Source: Rhodospirillales bacterium (lineage in GTDB: Bacteria > Pseudomonadota > Alphaproteobacteria > Rhodospirillales > JASLLZ01). From it: a stretch of DNA of 64,000 nucleotides. This document shows positions 1 through 11,143 of the stretch, one piece after another. The DNA lies in assembly GCA_030754885.1 (NCBI GenBank), contig JASLZL010000094.1, forward strand, positions 1-64,000, written 5' to 3'. Both the position numbers and the translations under genes were made by a program. Positions within the stretch are counted from its first letter, which is position 1; each line of letters begins with the position of its first letter. The notes under the pieces were generated by a model. That model searched no databases and was not told the DNA's origin. It saw only the letters and a program-made list of their open reading frames with translations.

Positions 1-544
1 TCCAATACTGGTCGACGCCCATGGACGCCACCGCCATGCCGATGCCCCCGGCGAACAGGCCCTTCCACAGCCGGCCGGGCTCCACCGAGGCGAGCACGGT
101 GAGGCCGAAGAGGACGAGGACAAAGAATTCCGGCGCCGCGAAGCGCAGCGCGAAGCGTGCCAGAAAGGGCGAGAACAGAAGGAAAGCGACGATGCTGAGC
201 GTGCCGCCCGTGGCCGAGCCCATGGCGCCGTAGCCCAGCGCCTCGGCCACCTTACCCTGGCGCGTCATGGGAAAGCCGTCGAACACGGTCGGCGCCCCGC
301 CGGCGTCCCCCGGCACGCCCAGCAGGATCGACGTGATGCCGCCCCCGTAGTGAGAGCCCCCATAGATGTTGATCAGGAACACCATCGCATTTATCGGCGA
401 AAACGTCACCGCGATGGGAAGGCAGAGCGCGACCGCAGTGCCGCCGCTGAAACCGGGCAGGGCACCGAAGAAGATACCGATCGCCATGCCGAGGATGGCG
501 AGCAGGACGGCATCGAGGGCTATGGAAGAGAGAATGTCGAGCAC
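1..544 (-). CDS. tctA: Tripartite tricarboxylate transporter permease, TctA family (partial, runs off window start)
   Basis: Minus-strand translation from GTG at 544 reads VLDILSSIALDAVLLAILGMAIGIFFGALPGFSGGTAVALCLPIAVTFSP...YGGSHYGGGITSILLGVPGDAGGAPTVFDGFPM, typical of TctA; followed by TctB and TctC genes. Confidence 0.9.
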   Translation of the reverse strand, partial: MLDILSSIALDAVLLAILGMAIGIFFGALPGFSGGTAVALCLPIAVTFSPINAMVFLINIYGGSHYGGGITSILLGVPGDAGGAPTVFDGFPMTRQGKVAEALGYGAMGSATGGTLSIVAFLLFSPFLARFALRFAAPEFFVLVLFGLTVLASVEPGRLWKGLFAGGIGMAVASMGVDQYW

Positions 545-565
545 GGGTTTCCTATCTTACCTCCG

Positions 566-1009
566 CTAAAGCCGGATCTTGAAGCCGAGGTGGAAAACGG
601 CGTAGAGCGTGAAAGAGAAGCCGAGCCCGATGATCGCCGCCTTGAGCCAGTGCACCCTGAAGGCGACCATGGAGCCGGCGAGAAAGACCGTCGTGGAGAC
701 GAGGAAGTTGGTCACCATGAAGAGGGCGAGATAGCCGGCCGTGAATCCGACCACGAGCGCCGGCTTGACCTGGCTGGCCAGATCGCGGGGCCGGGACTCG
801 TCGGTTTCGGGGGCTTTGACCGGCGCGCCCAACGCCTTACGTCGGCGAACTTCGACAAGGAATATGAGCGCCGCCAAGACGGGCATCACGACCATCAGGA
901 TGTGGGGAAAAAGGACGCTTTCGCGCGGCATGTCCGCCGTCTCGAAATAGAAAACTCCCCAGAAGACGGCGAAGAGAACCGGTACGATTAGTTCTTTGAG
1001 AACCCCCAT
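566..1009 (-). CDS. tctB: Tripartite tricarboxylate transporter TctB family protein
   Basis: 147 aa, four hydrophobic segments, sits between TctA and TctC. Confidence 0.8.
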   Translation of the reverse strand: MGVLKELIVPVLFAVFWGVFYFETADMPRESVLFPHILMVVMPVLAALIFLVEVRRRKALGAPVKAPETDESRPRDLASQVKPALVVGFTAGYLALFMVTNFLVSTTVFLAGSMVAFRVHWLKAAIIGLGFSFTLYAVFHLGFKIRL

Positions 1010-1105
1010 CCTAACCTCGCATGAACCGGCGCCACGACACGAACGCCGCCGAAGCTCGATCTCTTCGGCGGCGCGCGTGAACCGTCGCGGGCGCCTCTTT
1101 TCGGA

Positions 1106-2116
1106 CTATTTGCCCTGCGCTTTCTTGATCATGGGCTTGTATTGCTCCATGAGCTTCGCCGTATCCTTGACCATCTTCGCGGCTTCGTCGGGTCCGGCGT
1201 AGGTGACAACGCGGCCCGCCCGCTTCATGCCGTCGATGTATGCCTTCGACGCGGCGGCTTTCTTCACCGCGGCTACCAGTTTCTTGAAGCCCTCTGGGTT
1301 GCTTTTCTTAAAGGCAGTTGTGGCCAGCACGCCGATCGAGAACGACAGATGGGGGACCTTGACGTCCTTCGACAATTGCTCGTCAAAGGTCTTGCAGTTC
1401 GGGAAGACCGGACTGCGTTTGGCGGCGACCACGCCGAGGCACTTGACCTCGTCGCGCACCGAATAGATCGACAGCGGCCGGATCACGCCGACGTCGAAGT
1501 GATTACCCAGGATGTTGGCGGTCACCTTGGAGCCGGCCTGCACCGAGACGACGCGGAAATCGACTTTCGCCTGCTGCTCGACCGAGGCCACGGTGATGTA
1601 GTGCTCGCCGGTGAAGACGCCGATGACCAGCTTGACCTGATCGGGCCGCTTGCGGGCATCGGCAAGCAAGTCGTTCATGTCATTGTAGGGTGAGTCCTTG
1701 TTGGCGAACCACACCGGCACGTCGCCGGTGAGCATGGCCACCGGCGAGAAATCGTCGACCTTGTAGGGTGGCTTTTGGAACAGCACCGTGTTGGGCATGT
1801 GCGGAATCCAAAACCCACCGATGGTGGTACCCTTGGCGCCGTCGTTGTAGACGAGTGACCAACCCAGCTCGCCCCCGGCACCCTTCTTGTAGGAATAGAG
1901 AAGGGTGGTTCCAAGTTCCTTCTCAAGAGGCGCCTTAAGTGGCAGCAGCGATTGGTCGGCCGAGCCACCGGGCCCCGTCGGTAGGACGAAAGTTACCGAC
2001 CCACCGGGCCAGTCTTCGGCCGCCTCGGCAGTGCCGGCAGAAATCGTGAATGAGCCCGCAACCGCGAGCGCCAGCCCGAAGCTGATACAACTCAGTGAGT
2101 GTACGATGCGAGACAT
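1106..2116 (-). CDS. tctC: Tripartite tricarboxylate transporter substrate-binding protein (TctC/Bug family)
   Basis: Signal peptide, then WPGGSVTFVLPTGPGGSADQSLLPLKAPLEKELG typical of the Bug fold. Confidence 0.85.
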   Translation of the reverse strand: MSRIVHSLSCISFGLALAVAGSFTISAGTAEAAEDWPGGSVTFVLPTGPGGSADQSLLPLKAPLEKELGTTLLYSYKKGAGGELGWSLVYNDGAKGTTIGGFWIPHMPNTVLFQKPPYKVDDFSPVAMLTGDVPVWFANKDSPYNDMNDLLADARKRPDQVKLVIGVFTGEHYITVASVEQQAKVDFRVVSVQAGSKVTANILGNHFDVGVIRPLSIYSVRDEVKCLGVVAAKRSPVFPNCKTFDEQLSKDVKVPHLSFSIGVLATTAFKKSNPEGFKKLVAAVKKAAASKAYIDGMKRAGRVVTYAGPDEAAKMVKDTAKLMEQYKPMIKKAQGK

Positions 2117-2308
2117 CTCTGTTCCTCCTCTGGTTTAGTGGGATTTACCCTTTGTATAGGCGATAGTAACCGGTCCCAATCACGAGTCAACGGCTCGGCT
2201 ATCGCCCGTTTGGTTGACCCGTACCAGTGAAAAATGCGAGTTGTGCGACGCTGACCGTGGCCATATTGCGCCGCTGGAATTTAACAACGCATGGAGAGGG
2301 GGAGCGGG

Positions 2309-3297
2309 TGGACAGATTTGAAAGGCTCAAGGCCGCCGTCGACGGCGCAACCGTGGACCGTGTGCCGGTCAGCGCGTGGGGGCATTTTTTTACCGAGGAG
2401 ACGACCGCCGAAGATCTCGCCGGGGTGATGGTCCGGTTCCAAGAAACCTATGACTGGGACTACATGAAGATCCACGCGCGGGCCAGCTATCACGTGGAGG
2501 GTTTCGGGTTCCGCTATCAGGCCTCGACAGACCCGGGGCAAATCCACAAGACTTTGGGCCATCCCATCGCCGAGCCCGAGGATTGGCGCAAGCTGCGCCC
2601 GCTTGGGCTGGACGATCCGGCCCTGGCCGAGCAGTTCCGCGCTATCGAGCTGATCCGGGGTGCGGTGGGTGGCAAGGTGCCGTTGATCATGACCGTGTTC
2701 TCGCCCTTGGATGCCGCCTATTATCTGACCGGCCATGACAGTGCACTCTTGGGCGATCACCTGCGCCGCGACCCGGACTCCGTAGCCGCAGGGTTGGCCG
2801 TCTTCGCCGAGACCTTCCAACCCTTCGTCCGCCGCCTAGCCGACAGCGGCATCGACGGCATCTATTTTTCCGCCAAATGGTCCAATCGCTTCAAGCTGCC
2901 GGCCGAGGAGTATGGCCGTTGGGCCCGGCCCTATGATTTGCAGGTGCTGGCTGAGGCCCAAGGCATGTGGTGCAACATGATGCATCTGTGCGAGGACGGC
3001 ATCTATCTGGATGTTTTGGCCGACTATCCGGTCCATGTCTTTCACTGGGACAATTGGGCCGACAATAACCCGGGTTTGGGAGAAGGCCGCGCGACCGTCG
3101 GCAAGACGGTGGGGGGTGGAATCGACATCCCGACCCTGACCAATGCGCCCGCCGAAGAAGTGGAACGCAAGGCGCGGGCCGCTATCGAAGAGACCGGCGG
3201 GCGCGGCCTGCTACTGGGACCGGGCTGTTCCATCGCCACCGCCGCGACGCCCGAGGCCAACCTGCGCGCTCTGCGTCACGCCGTCGAGCCAGGCTGA
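2309..3297 (+). CDS. Uroporphyrinogen decarboxylase (URO-D) family protein
   Basis: VDRFERLKAAVDGATVDRVPVSAWGHFF...FHWDNWADNNPGL...GLLLGPGCSIATAATPEANLRALRHAV; GTG start inside ORF 2227..3297. Confidence 0.75.
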
Positions 3298-3320
3298 GAA
3301 CGAAGCCGAGCCCGGACGCC

Positions 3321-3779
3321 TCACCGGAGATCGCGGAAAAACGCCTGCAACACCTCGCGGCACGCCGTTTCGCCGACGCCGCCCACCACTTCGGGCCGGT
3401 GGTGGCAGGTCGATTGGTCAAAGATGCGCGGCCCGTGGTCGACGCCGCCGCCCTTGGGGTCATAGGCGCCGAAGGTCAGGCGGCGAATGCGCGCCAGGGA
3501 TATGGCGGCGGCGCACATGGGGCAGGGCTCAAGGGTCACGATAAGGTCGCAATCGGCAAGACGGGGCGCACCAAGGCGGGCCGCGGCTTCGCGGATAACC
3601 AGTATCTCGGCGTGGGCCGTTGGATCGCCTAATTCCTCGACGCGGTTGCCGGCGGCGGCCAGAACTTCGTTCGTTTGCGCCGCCACAAGGACGGCACCGA
3701 CGGGCACCTCGCCGCGCTTGCCGGCGGCCTCGGCCTCGGCCAGGGCCTGTTCCATAATGGGGTTAGGGGTCGGGTCCAT
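3321..3779 (-). CDS. tadA: tRNA(adenine34) deaminase TadA
   Basis: HAEILVIREAAARLG...TLEPCPMCAAAISLARIRRLTFGAYDPKGGGVDHG. Confidence 0.92.
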   Translation of the reverse strand: MDPTPNPIMEQALAEAEAAGKRGEVPVGAVLVAAQTNEVLAAAGNRVEELGDPTAHAEILVIREAAARLGAPRLADCDLIVTLEPCPMCAAAISLARIRRLTFGAYDPKGGGVDHGPRIFDQSTCHHRPEVVGGVGETACREVLQAFFRDLR

Positions 3780-3866
3780 GGCGCCGAGACTGCCGCCGCC
3801 GCCGGCTGGCGTCAAGCGTCCGCGCGACCCTTGTGGGGCTTGGGCGGGCGCCCTACACTTCGTTCC

Positions 3867-4586
3867 ATGGAAACGCCCGTCATTGGTATCACCGTCGATA
3901 GCGAACCGCCCGGCGGCTACTCCGGCCTGCCGTGGTATGCGCTGCGCGAAAACTATGCCGAAGCCGTGAGCCGCGCCGGGGGCCTGCCGGTGATGTTGCC
4001 CCACATGACCGACTTGGCCGAGCCTTATCTGGAAACCATTCGCGGCTTGGTCATCGCCGGCGGCGACTTCGATGTCGATCCGGCGTTGTTCGGCGCCACG
4101 GAGCGCCACGAGAAAGTGCGCACCAAGGACGCACGCACTGCCTTCGAGCTTGCCATCACACGGGCGGCTCTGGCGCGCGACATGCCGGTTCTTGGCATCT
4201 GCGGCGGCCAACAACTCTTGCACGTGGCCCTCGGCGGCACCTTGATCCAGCACATTCCCGACGCCATCGAAGGCGCGCTTGAACATGAACAGCCCAACTC
4301 GCGAACCGAAGCCGGACACGAATTGACGGTCGAAGAAGGCACGCTCCTGCATCGTATTGTCGGCGTCGCCACCATGGCGGTGAACAGCGCCCACCACCAA
4401 GCGGCCGCTGACGCACCGCCCGGCGTCGTCGTCAACGCTCGCGCCCCGGACGGCGTTATCGAGGGCATTGAGGCACCGTCCCGGCACTTTTGCCTGGGCG
4501 TCCAGTGGCACCCTGAATACGCCATCAGCGAGGGCGACGGGCGCATCTTTGCCGCCTTCATCAAGGCTTGCCGCCAGGGTGGGTAA
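3867..4586 (+). CDS. Gamma-glutamyl-gamma-aminobutyrate hydrolase family (peptidase C26) protein
   Basis: METPVIGITVDSE...LVIAGGDFDVDPALFG...VLGICGGQQLLHVALGGTLIQHI...GVQWHPEY. Confidence 0.88.
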   Translation: METPVIGITVDSEPPGGYSGLPWYALRENYAEAVSRAGGLPVMLPHMTDLAEPYLETIRGLVIAGGDFDVDPALFGATERHEKVRTKDARTAFELAITRAALARDMPVLGICGGQQLLHVALGGTLIQHIPDAIEGALEHEQPNSRTEAGHELTVEEGTLLHRIVGVATMAVNSAHHQAAADAPPGVVVNARAPDGVIEGIEAPSRHFCLGVQWHPEYAISEGDGRIFAAFIKACRQGG

Positions 4587-5328
4587 GCCTACGGACAACC
4601 CGGCGAAGGGTGAGCGTATTGCCAAGATGTTGGCCCGCGCCGGCCTTTGTTCGCGCCGCGAGGCCGAGCGCTGGATCACCGCCGGCCGGGTAGCGGTGGA
4701 CGGCCGCAAACTCTCGTCCCCCGCCGTCAATGTCGGCGTCGGCGCCCATGTCACCGTCGATGGCAAACCTGTGGCGGCGGCCCCGCCGGCGCAACTGTGG
4801 CGCTATCACAAGCCCGCCGGCTTGGTGACCAGCCACAGCGATACCCATGGCCGTCCCACGGTCTTTGAGCGCCTGCCCGAAAAGCTGCCCAGGGTGATCT
4901 CGGTGGGCCGTCTCGACCTGACCAGCGAGGGCTTGTTGCTGCTCACCAATGCGGGTGACCTGGCGCGCCGTTTGGAACGGCCCGAAAACGGCTGGACGCG
5001 GCGTTATCGGGTGCGGGCGTTCGGCGCCGTCGACGAGGCGGCCTTGGCCCGTCTGGCCGACGGTCTCAGCGTCGGTGGCGTCGATTATGGGCCGCTGGAC
5101 GCCCGCCTCGATCGGCGCCAGGGCCGCAACGCCTGGCTCACCGTGTCGCTCAAAGAAGGCCGCAACCGTGAGGTCCGCCGCGTCATGGAGCACCTAGGCT
5201 TGACAGTCAACCGCCTCATCCGCATCGCCTTCGGGCCGTTCCAGTTGGGTCATCTCAGGCGCGGCGCGGTTGCCGAAATTCGGGGCAAGGTGCTGCGCGA
5301 ACAACTGGGGTCGGACACGCCGTCATGA
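4579..5328 (+). CDS. rluB: 23S rRNA pseudouridine synthase, RluB/RsuA family
   Basis: S4 domain ERIAKMLARAGLCSRREAERWITAGRVAVDG plus ISVGRLDLTSEGLLLLTNAGDLARRL; GTG start. Confidence 0.85.
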   Translation: MGKPTDNPAKGERIAKMLARAGLCSRREAERWITAGRVAVDGRKLSSPAVNVGVGAHVTVDGKPVAAAPPAQLWRYHKPAGLVTSHSDTHGRPTVFERLPEKLPRVISVGRLDLTSEGLLLLTNAGDLARRLERPENGWTRRYRVRAFGAVDEAALARLADGLSVGGVDYGPLDARLDRRQGRNAWLTVSLKEGRNREVRRVMEHLGLTVNRLIRIAFGPFQLGHLRRGAVAEIRGKVLREQLGSDTPS

Positions 5329-5900
5329 GGATCGTCGGCGGCAGACACCGGGGCCGACGGCTATCGGCCCCGGGCGGGCGCGATGTGCGGCCGACCGCTG
5401 AGCGGGTGCGCGAAGCCGTTTTCAACCTGCTGGCCCACGGGACGGCGGCGGTCGACTTGACCGACGGGACGGTCGTTGATGTCTTCGCCGGCTCGGGCGC
5501 CTTGGGGCTGGAGGCCCTGTCGCGTGGCGCCGCCAGAGCCATCTTCATCGACAGTGATCGGAATGCCATTACCGCCATCCGGCGCAATGCCGCCGCTTTG
5601 GGCGAGGAGGGTAACGTGACCTTGCTTTGCCTCGACGCCAGCCGCTTGCCGCCGCCACCCCGCATCGCCGGCGCCCCGGCCCGCCTTGCGTTGCTTGATC
5701 CGCCCTACGGATCGGGTTTGGCTTCACCGGCCCTGGCTGGGCTGGCCGGCAAGGGGTGGATCGCCGAAGGATCGGTCGCGGTCGTCGAGATCAGCACCCG
5801 CGAGCCGTTCGAGACACCGCCCGCTTTTCGGGTTCTTGACGAACGCACCTACGGCGCCGCAAGGGTGATGTTCCTTGGGCTTGGGGAAGATACGCCCTAG
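5325..5900 (+). CDS. rsmD: 16S rRNA (guanine(966)-N(2))-methyltransferase RsmD
   Basis: [36 protein letters not shown]...[19 protein letters not shown]...LLDPPYGSG. Confidence 0.92.
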   Translation: MRIVGGRHRGRRLSAPGGRDVRPTAERVREAVFNLLAHGTAAVDLTDGTVVDVFAGSGALGLEALSRGAARAIFIDSDRNAITAIRRNAAALGEEGNVTLLCLDASRLPPPPRIAGAPARLALLDPPYGSGLASPALAGLAGKGWIAEGSVAVVEISTREPFETPPAFRVLDERTYGAARVMFLGLGEDTP

Positions 5901-7702
5901 CGCCTGCCGAATAGCTTTTCGATATCGGCTAGTTTGAGCTCGACGTATGTCGGGCGGCCGTGGTTGCACTGGCCCGAATGGGGCGTTATCTCCATTTCGC
6001 GCAGAATTGCGTTCATTTCGTCGGCGTTGAGGCGCCGCCCGGCGCGCACGCTGCCGTGACAGGCCATGGTGCCGCAAACCGCGCCGAGACGTTCTTTCAA
6101 GGACAATGCGTCGGCGTATTCGGCCAGGTCGTCGGCCAGGTCGCGTACCAGGCCTTGGGCGTCGGTGGCGCCGAGCAACGCCGGCACCTCGCGCACCACC
6201 ACGGCGCCGGCGCCGAAAGGTTCGATGACCAGTCCCAGCTCGGCCAACTCGTCGGCCCTGGCCACGATGCGCGCCGCCGCCTCGTCCTCCATTTCCACAA
6301 CCTCGGGGATGAGAAGGCCCTGGCGCTTGACACCACCCTTGGCCATGGCCGCCTTCATCCGTTCGTAGACTAGGCGTTCGTGGGCCGCGTGCTGATCGAC
6401 AACAACGATGCCGTCGGCGGTCTGGGCGACGATGTAGGTCTCGTGGACCTGAGCCCGTGCAACGCCGAGGGGGTAGTCACCGCCGTTGTTCGCCCCGGCC
6501 TCGGCGACAAGGGCGCCCGGCGGCGCGTCGAGGTCGGGCAGCGGGGCATGGAAATGGGCGGCGCGTTCGGCGAGATTGCGCGGCAGCGCCGCCGATCCGC
6601 CCGGTCTGGTGCCTCCACCTCCTCCATGAGGCGCCATGGCGCCGCCGTCTCCGGGTTGGATTGCCCCAAGTGCCGCCGCCGCCACGGTGGTCGAGGCGCG
6701 GTGGCCGGCCTCGGCCAGGGCGTGTTTCAAGGAGCCGACGATAAGGCCGCGCACCAGACCCGGGTCGCGGAAACGCACCTCGGTCTTGGCCGGATGGACG
6801 TTGACGTCGACCGCTTCGGGCGGGACGTCGAGGAACAGCGCCAAAAGGGGATGGCGGTCGGAGGCCAGGAAGTCCCGGTAGGCGGCGCGCACGGTGCCGA
6901 AAAGAAGCCTGTCGCGGACCGGCCGGCCGTTGACGAAAAGGAACTGCATGGTGGCATGGCCGCGGTTCAGGGTCGGCAGGCCGATATGGCCGGTGAGCCG
7001 GAGACCCTCGCGCTCTGCCTCGATGGCAAGCGCATTGTCGGCGAACTCACGGCCCATGATGGCGCCCAGGCGTTCGAGGCGGGCGTCGAACAGCTCGCCC
7101 TGGGGCGCCGTCAGGCGGATCAGGCTTCGCGTCCCGTCCCCCAGCGAAAAGGCGACACCGGCGTGGATCATGGCCAGACGCTTGAGAGCATCCTGGGCGT
7201 GGTTGAGTTCGGTGCGCGGCGTCTTGAGGAACTTGAGCCGCGCCGGGGTGGCGAAGAAAAGATCGCGCACTTCGACCCGGGTGCCCGGCGGATGGGCGGC
7301 GACCCTGGGCGCGCCCTTGCGGCCGCCTTCAACGTCGATGGCCCAGGCTTCCTCGGCGCCGGCCGGTCGGCTGGTGATGGTCAGCCGGCTGACGGCCCCG
7401 ATGGAGGGCAAGGCCTCGCCCCGAAAGCCAAGGGTGGAGATGTGGGTCAGGTCTTCGTCGGGAAGCTTGGAGGTAGCATGGCGCTCAACGGCCAGGGTCA
7501 ACTCGTCGGCCGTCATGCCGGCGCCGTCGTCGGTAACCGAGATCAGGGCCTGGCCGCCGTCGCGCACCACCACGTCGATACGCGCCGCACCGGCGTCGAG
7601 GCTGTTCTCGACCAGTTCCTTGACCGCCGATGCCGGGCGTTCCACGACCTCGCCGGCGGCGATGCGGTTGATCAAGGTCTCGGGCAAAAGGCGCAGGGTC
7701 AC
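5897..7702 (-). CDS. mutL: DNA mismatch repair protein MutL
   Basis: [40 protein letters not shown] start at 7702. Confidence 0.95.
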   Translation of the reverse strand: MTLRLLPETLINRIAAGEVVERPASAVKELVENSLDAGAARIDVVVRDGGQALISVTDDGAGMTADELTLAVERHATSKLPDEDLTHISTLGFRGEALPSIGAVSRLTITSRPAGAEEAWAIDVEGGRKGAPRVAAHPPGTRVEVRDLFFATPARLKFLKTPRTELNHAQDALKRLAMIHAGVAFSLGDGTRSLIRLTAPQGELFDARLERLGAIMGREFADNALAIEAEREGLRLTGHIGLPTLNRGHATMQFLFVNGRPVRDRLLFGTVRAAYRDFLASDRHPLLALFLDVPPEAVDVNVHPAKTEVRFRDPGLVRGLIVGSLKHALAEAGHRASTTVAAAALGAIQPGDGGAMAPHGGGGGTRPGGSAALPRNLAERAAHFHAPLPDLDAPPGALVAEAGANNGGDYPLGVARAQVHETYIVAQTADGIVVVDQHAAHERLVYERMKAAMAKGGVKRQGLLIPEVVEMEDEAAARIVARADELAELGLVIEPFGAGAVVVREVPALLGATDAQGLVRDLADDLAEYADALSLKERLGAVCGTMACHGSVRAGRRLNADEMNAILREMEITPHSGQCNHGRPTYVELKLADIEKLFGRR

Positions 7703-9348
7703 GGCGCTTCTCTCAGCAGGTGACGGTAATGAGCGATCAATCCGGCGGTCGATCCGTCGTGGCTTGTGCCCGGCGTCTCGTTGCCCAGTTCGTCCAAAAT
7801 CGTCCCGGCCAGTTCCTTGCCCAGCTCGACGCCCCACTGGTCGAACGAATTGATGCCCCACAACACGCCCTGCACGAAAACCTTGTGTTCATAGAGCGCG
7901 ATAAGCATGCCGAGCGTTCGGGGATCGAAGCGCCGAACAAAAATCGAATTGGTCGGCCGGTTGCCTGGAAAGGCCTTGTGGGAGGCCAAAAGACGGGCCG
8001 CGTCCGGGGTCAGTCCCTGGGCGGTGAGCTCGGCCAGTGCCTCTTCGGCAGTGCGGCCCTTCATCAGCGCCTCGGTCTGGGCCAGGAAATTGGCCAACAA
8101 GATGGGGTGATGGCGGCCCATGGGGTTGTGGGTTTCGGCGGCGGCGATGAAATCGGCGGGCACCAGATGCGGGCCCTGGTGGAGGTGCTGGTAGAAGGCG
8201 TGCTGGCCGTTGGTGCCGGGTTCGCCGAAGATTACCGGCCCGGTGCCCCGCGTTACCGGCGTGCCGTCACGGCGCACACCCTTGCCGTTACTTTCCATGT
8301 CGAGCTGCTGGAGGAAGGCCGGCAGCCGTTTCAAATACTGATCGTAGGGCAGCACGGCATGGGCCTGGGTGCCGAAAAAGTCGGCGTACCACAGGCCCAA
8401 AAGTGCCAAGACCACCGGCATGTTGGATTCCAAGGGCGCTTCGGCGAAGTGGCGGTCCATGGCGTGGGCACCGGCCAGAAGGTCTTCGAACCGGTCCATG
8501 CCGATGGCGACTGCGATGGGAAGGCCGATTGCCGACCACAGGGAATAGCGCCCGCCGACCCAGTCCCAGAACTCAAACATGTTCTCGGGCTCGATGCCGA
8601 AGGCCTGGACTGCGTCGGCGTTGGTCGAAAGGGCCACGAAGTGGCGCCCCACTGCTTCTTCGCCAAGTGCATCGGTTATCCAATGGCGCGCCGATTGGGC
8701 GTTGGTCAGGGTCTCAAGGGTGGTGAAAGTCTTGGATGCGACGATGAACAGCGTCGTTTGGGGATCCAGGTCTTTAAGGGTCTCGGATAGATGAGTGGCA
8801 TCGACGTTGGAGACGAAACGCACGCCGAGCTTTTCGGTGTGATAGGGCGTGAGGGCTTCGCTGACCATTGCCGGGCCAAGGTCAGAACCACCGATGCCGA
8901 TGTTGATCACGTGCGTGATGGGCTGGCCCGAATGGCCCTTCCAGATGCCGCCCCGGACCGAAACCGTGAACGCCCGCATCTGGGCCAGCACACCGTGAAC
9001 GGCGGGCATCACGTCGCTGCCTCCGACATTCATCGGCGCGTCCGATCGGTTGCGCAGCGCGATGTGCAATGCGGTCCGGTTCTCGGTCGTGTTGATCGCC
9101 CGGCCCTCGAACATGCGCGTCCGCCAGCCCTCGACGTCGGCCTCGTGGGCGAGGGCCACCAGCAGGTCCATGGTCTCGGCCGTCACTCGATTTTTGGAGT
9201 AGTCGAGAAGCATGTCGCCAAGGGAGAGCGAGAAGCGCTCGAAGCGTCCGGGGTCGCCCTCGAACAGCGCACCCATGACGAGCCCCGCCACCTTTCGGTG
9301 GTGGGCCGCGAGGGCCGTCCAGGCCGGAGATTCCTCAGGTGACGCCAT
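7699..9348 (-). CDS. pgi: Glucose-6-phosphate isomerase
   Basis: [45 protein letters not shown] motifs. Confidence 0.95.
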   Translation of the reverse strand: MASPEESPAWTALAAHHRKVAGLVMGALFEGDPGRFERFSLSLGDMLLDYSKNRVTAETMDLLVALAHEADVEGWRTRMFEGRAINTTENRTALHIALRNRSDAPMNVGGSDVMPAVHGVLAQMRAFTVSVRGGIWKGHSGQPITHVINIGIGGSDLGPAMVSEALTPYHTEKLGVRFVSNVDATHLSETLKDLDPQTTLFIVASKTFTTLETLTNAQSARHWITDALGEEAVGRHFVALSTNADAVQAFGIEPENMFEFWDWVGGRYSLWSAIGLPIAVAIGMDRFEDLLAGAHAMDRHFAEAPLESNMPVVLALLGLWYADFFGTQAHAVLPYDQYLKRLPAFLQQLDMESNGKGVRRDGTPVTRGTGPVIFGEPGTNGQHAFYQHLHQGPHLVPADFIAAAETHNPMGRHHPILLANFLAQTEALMKGRTAEEALAELTAQGLTPDAARLLASHKAFPGNRPTNSIFVRRFDPRTLGMLIALYEHKVFVQGVLWGINSFDQWGVELGKELAGTILDELGNETPGTSHDGSTAGLIAHYRHLLREAP

Positions 9349-9517
9349 GTAGACCACCGCCTTGCCGCCGCCGCCAGCGGCTCGGACGAGAGTAGCAGAC
9401 AAGCGCCCCGCCAACTACCCCGGCAAGGGAATCTGGAGGGATTTTTCGAAGACGATCCCATCCCTAGGCTGTTAGGATAACACCTTCGGATTCGGAATTT
9501 CGGGATGTCGATAGCCC

Positions 9518-11067
9518 ATGAAAACGCCGTGTAGAAACGCCCTTATCCTTATTTCCGCCGCCACTGCGGTCGCGGTCGCCACGCCCGTGTCCGGCGCCGG
9601 CGAAGGGATGCGTGTCGGCACCACCTTTCCGGTGGTCGGGACCGGGCAAACCAAGTGCTATGGTTCTGGCCGCATTCCCGAAATGCGTTCCTGCCCCGTG
9701 CCGGGCGGCGACACTTTCGGCCAGGATGCCCAATATCCTTTCAACACGCCCGGCTACACGGACAACGGAAACGGAACCGTCACCGACGACGTCACCGGGT
9801 TGATGTGGCAAAAAGCGTTCCTCGGCGACGTCTCGTGGGCGAACGCCGCCGCCGTCGCGGCACGAGCGGACACCGGCGGCCATCGCGATTGGCGCGTGCC
9901 GACGATCAAGGAACTCTATTCGCTGATCAATTTCCAAGGGACGACGGGGCGTGCCAGCGGCCCCTCGCAAAGCACGCCGCCTTCCGACGCGGTGCCGTAT
10001 ATCGACACCCGGTATTTTTCCTTCGAGTACCCCTCCTCGACGTCCCGGTCGGGCGCGCGCTACATCGATGCGCAGTATGTCTCGAGCACTGCCTACGTCG
10101 GAATGGCAATGGGGGCGCCGTCCTTTTTCGGGGTGAATTTCGCCGACGGGCGGATCAAGGGGTATCCACACCACAACGCGGCCGCAGGGATGGAGGGGCA
10201 TGGTACGCGCGTTTCGTTCGCGGCAACCCTGATTACGGTAAGAACGATTTCCACGACGACGGCAACGGGGCGATCACTGACCGGGCCACCGGCCTGACCT
10301 GGATGCAGGCCGACAGCAGCGGACAGGACGGCCCGCGCCGCCACCTGGGGAACACCCATTACACCGATGGCCGGATGGATTGGCCCGAGGCCCTCGCTTA
10401 CTGCCAAGGCCTGAGGTACGCCGGGTCCGATGACTGGCGGTTGCCGAACGCCAAGGAGCTTCAGGGCCTGATCGATTATACGCGCTCCCCCCAAACGACC
10501 CGCTCGGCGGCGATCGACGCCTTGTTTATTGCCACCCAAATAACCAACGAGGCCGACAAACCCGACTACCCGGGCTATTGGGCGTCGACCACACACCTCG
10601 ACGGGCGGTTCCCCGGAACCGCCGCCGTCGTCGTCTTCTTCGGCGAGGCGCTCGGCGCCCCGTCGCTCAACCGGTTGGGCGGCGGTCCGGGAATGCGAGT
10701 GCAAGGGGGCGGCGGGCAACAGCAAGGACGGAGACCGCCGCCGCCCGGAGGTGGCGGGCCACAGCAGGGCTTTGGCGGGCAACAGCAAGGATGGAGGCCG
10801 CCACCGCCGCCCGGGGGTTTCGGACCACGGCAAGGTGGCGGAGGCCCAGAGCAAGACCGGGGAAACCCATCCGCGGGGCAACCGCCCGCGCCTTCCGGCG
10901 GCGGCGGGCAGGCGACGCCGACGATCATCGACGTCCACGGCGCCGGGGCCCAGCGCTCCGATCCCAAGATAGGCACCCCGGGCGACTATCCAAAATGGGG
11001 CCAGGGCCCGCAGGGGGACGTGCGACGGGTTTACAACCACGTGCGATGCGTACGGAACACGGGTTAG
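9518..11067 (+). pseudogene. DUF1566 (Lcl_C) domain secreted protein, in two frames (-1 shift near 10190-10210), Pro/Gly/Gln-rich C-terminus
   Basis: Frame 1 (9518..) has a signal peptide and TDNGNGTVTDDVTGLMWQKAF...HRDWRVPTIKELYSLINF; the other frame continues with YARFVRGNPDYGKNDFHDDGNGAITDRATGLTWMQAD...DDWRLPNAKELQGLIDYTRSP to 11067. Confidence 0.75.
10711..10845 (+). repeat. About two copies of a 63-nt in-frame coding repeat (GGQQQGxRPPPPxGG...)
   Basis: ggcgggcaacagcaagga begins at 10711 and again at 10774. Confidence 0.7.
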
Positions 11068-11106
11068 GCCACGGCACGATTTTTTTAGGGGTCGTGGCCC
11101 GCTTAT

Positions 11107-11135
11107 CGCAAACGGATGGAGACCTTCCGTTTGCG
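11107..11135. other. 10-bp perfect hairpin between convergent genes
   Basis: CGCAAACGGA-tggagacct-TCCGTTTGCG. Confidence 0.6.
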
Positions 11136-11143
11136 GCAGGGCA

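Noticed and set aside
3321-4766. 481-aa minus-strand ORF as one protein
   Set aside because: Only the last about 152 aa are TadA; the upstream part is antisense to the C26 peptidase
6380-7723. 447-aa plus-strand ORF opposite mutL
   Set aside because: Antisense shadow ORF in GC-rich sequence; the minus strand encodes unmistakable MutL
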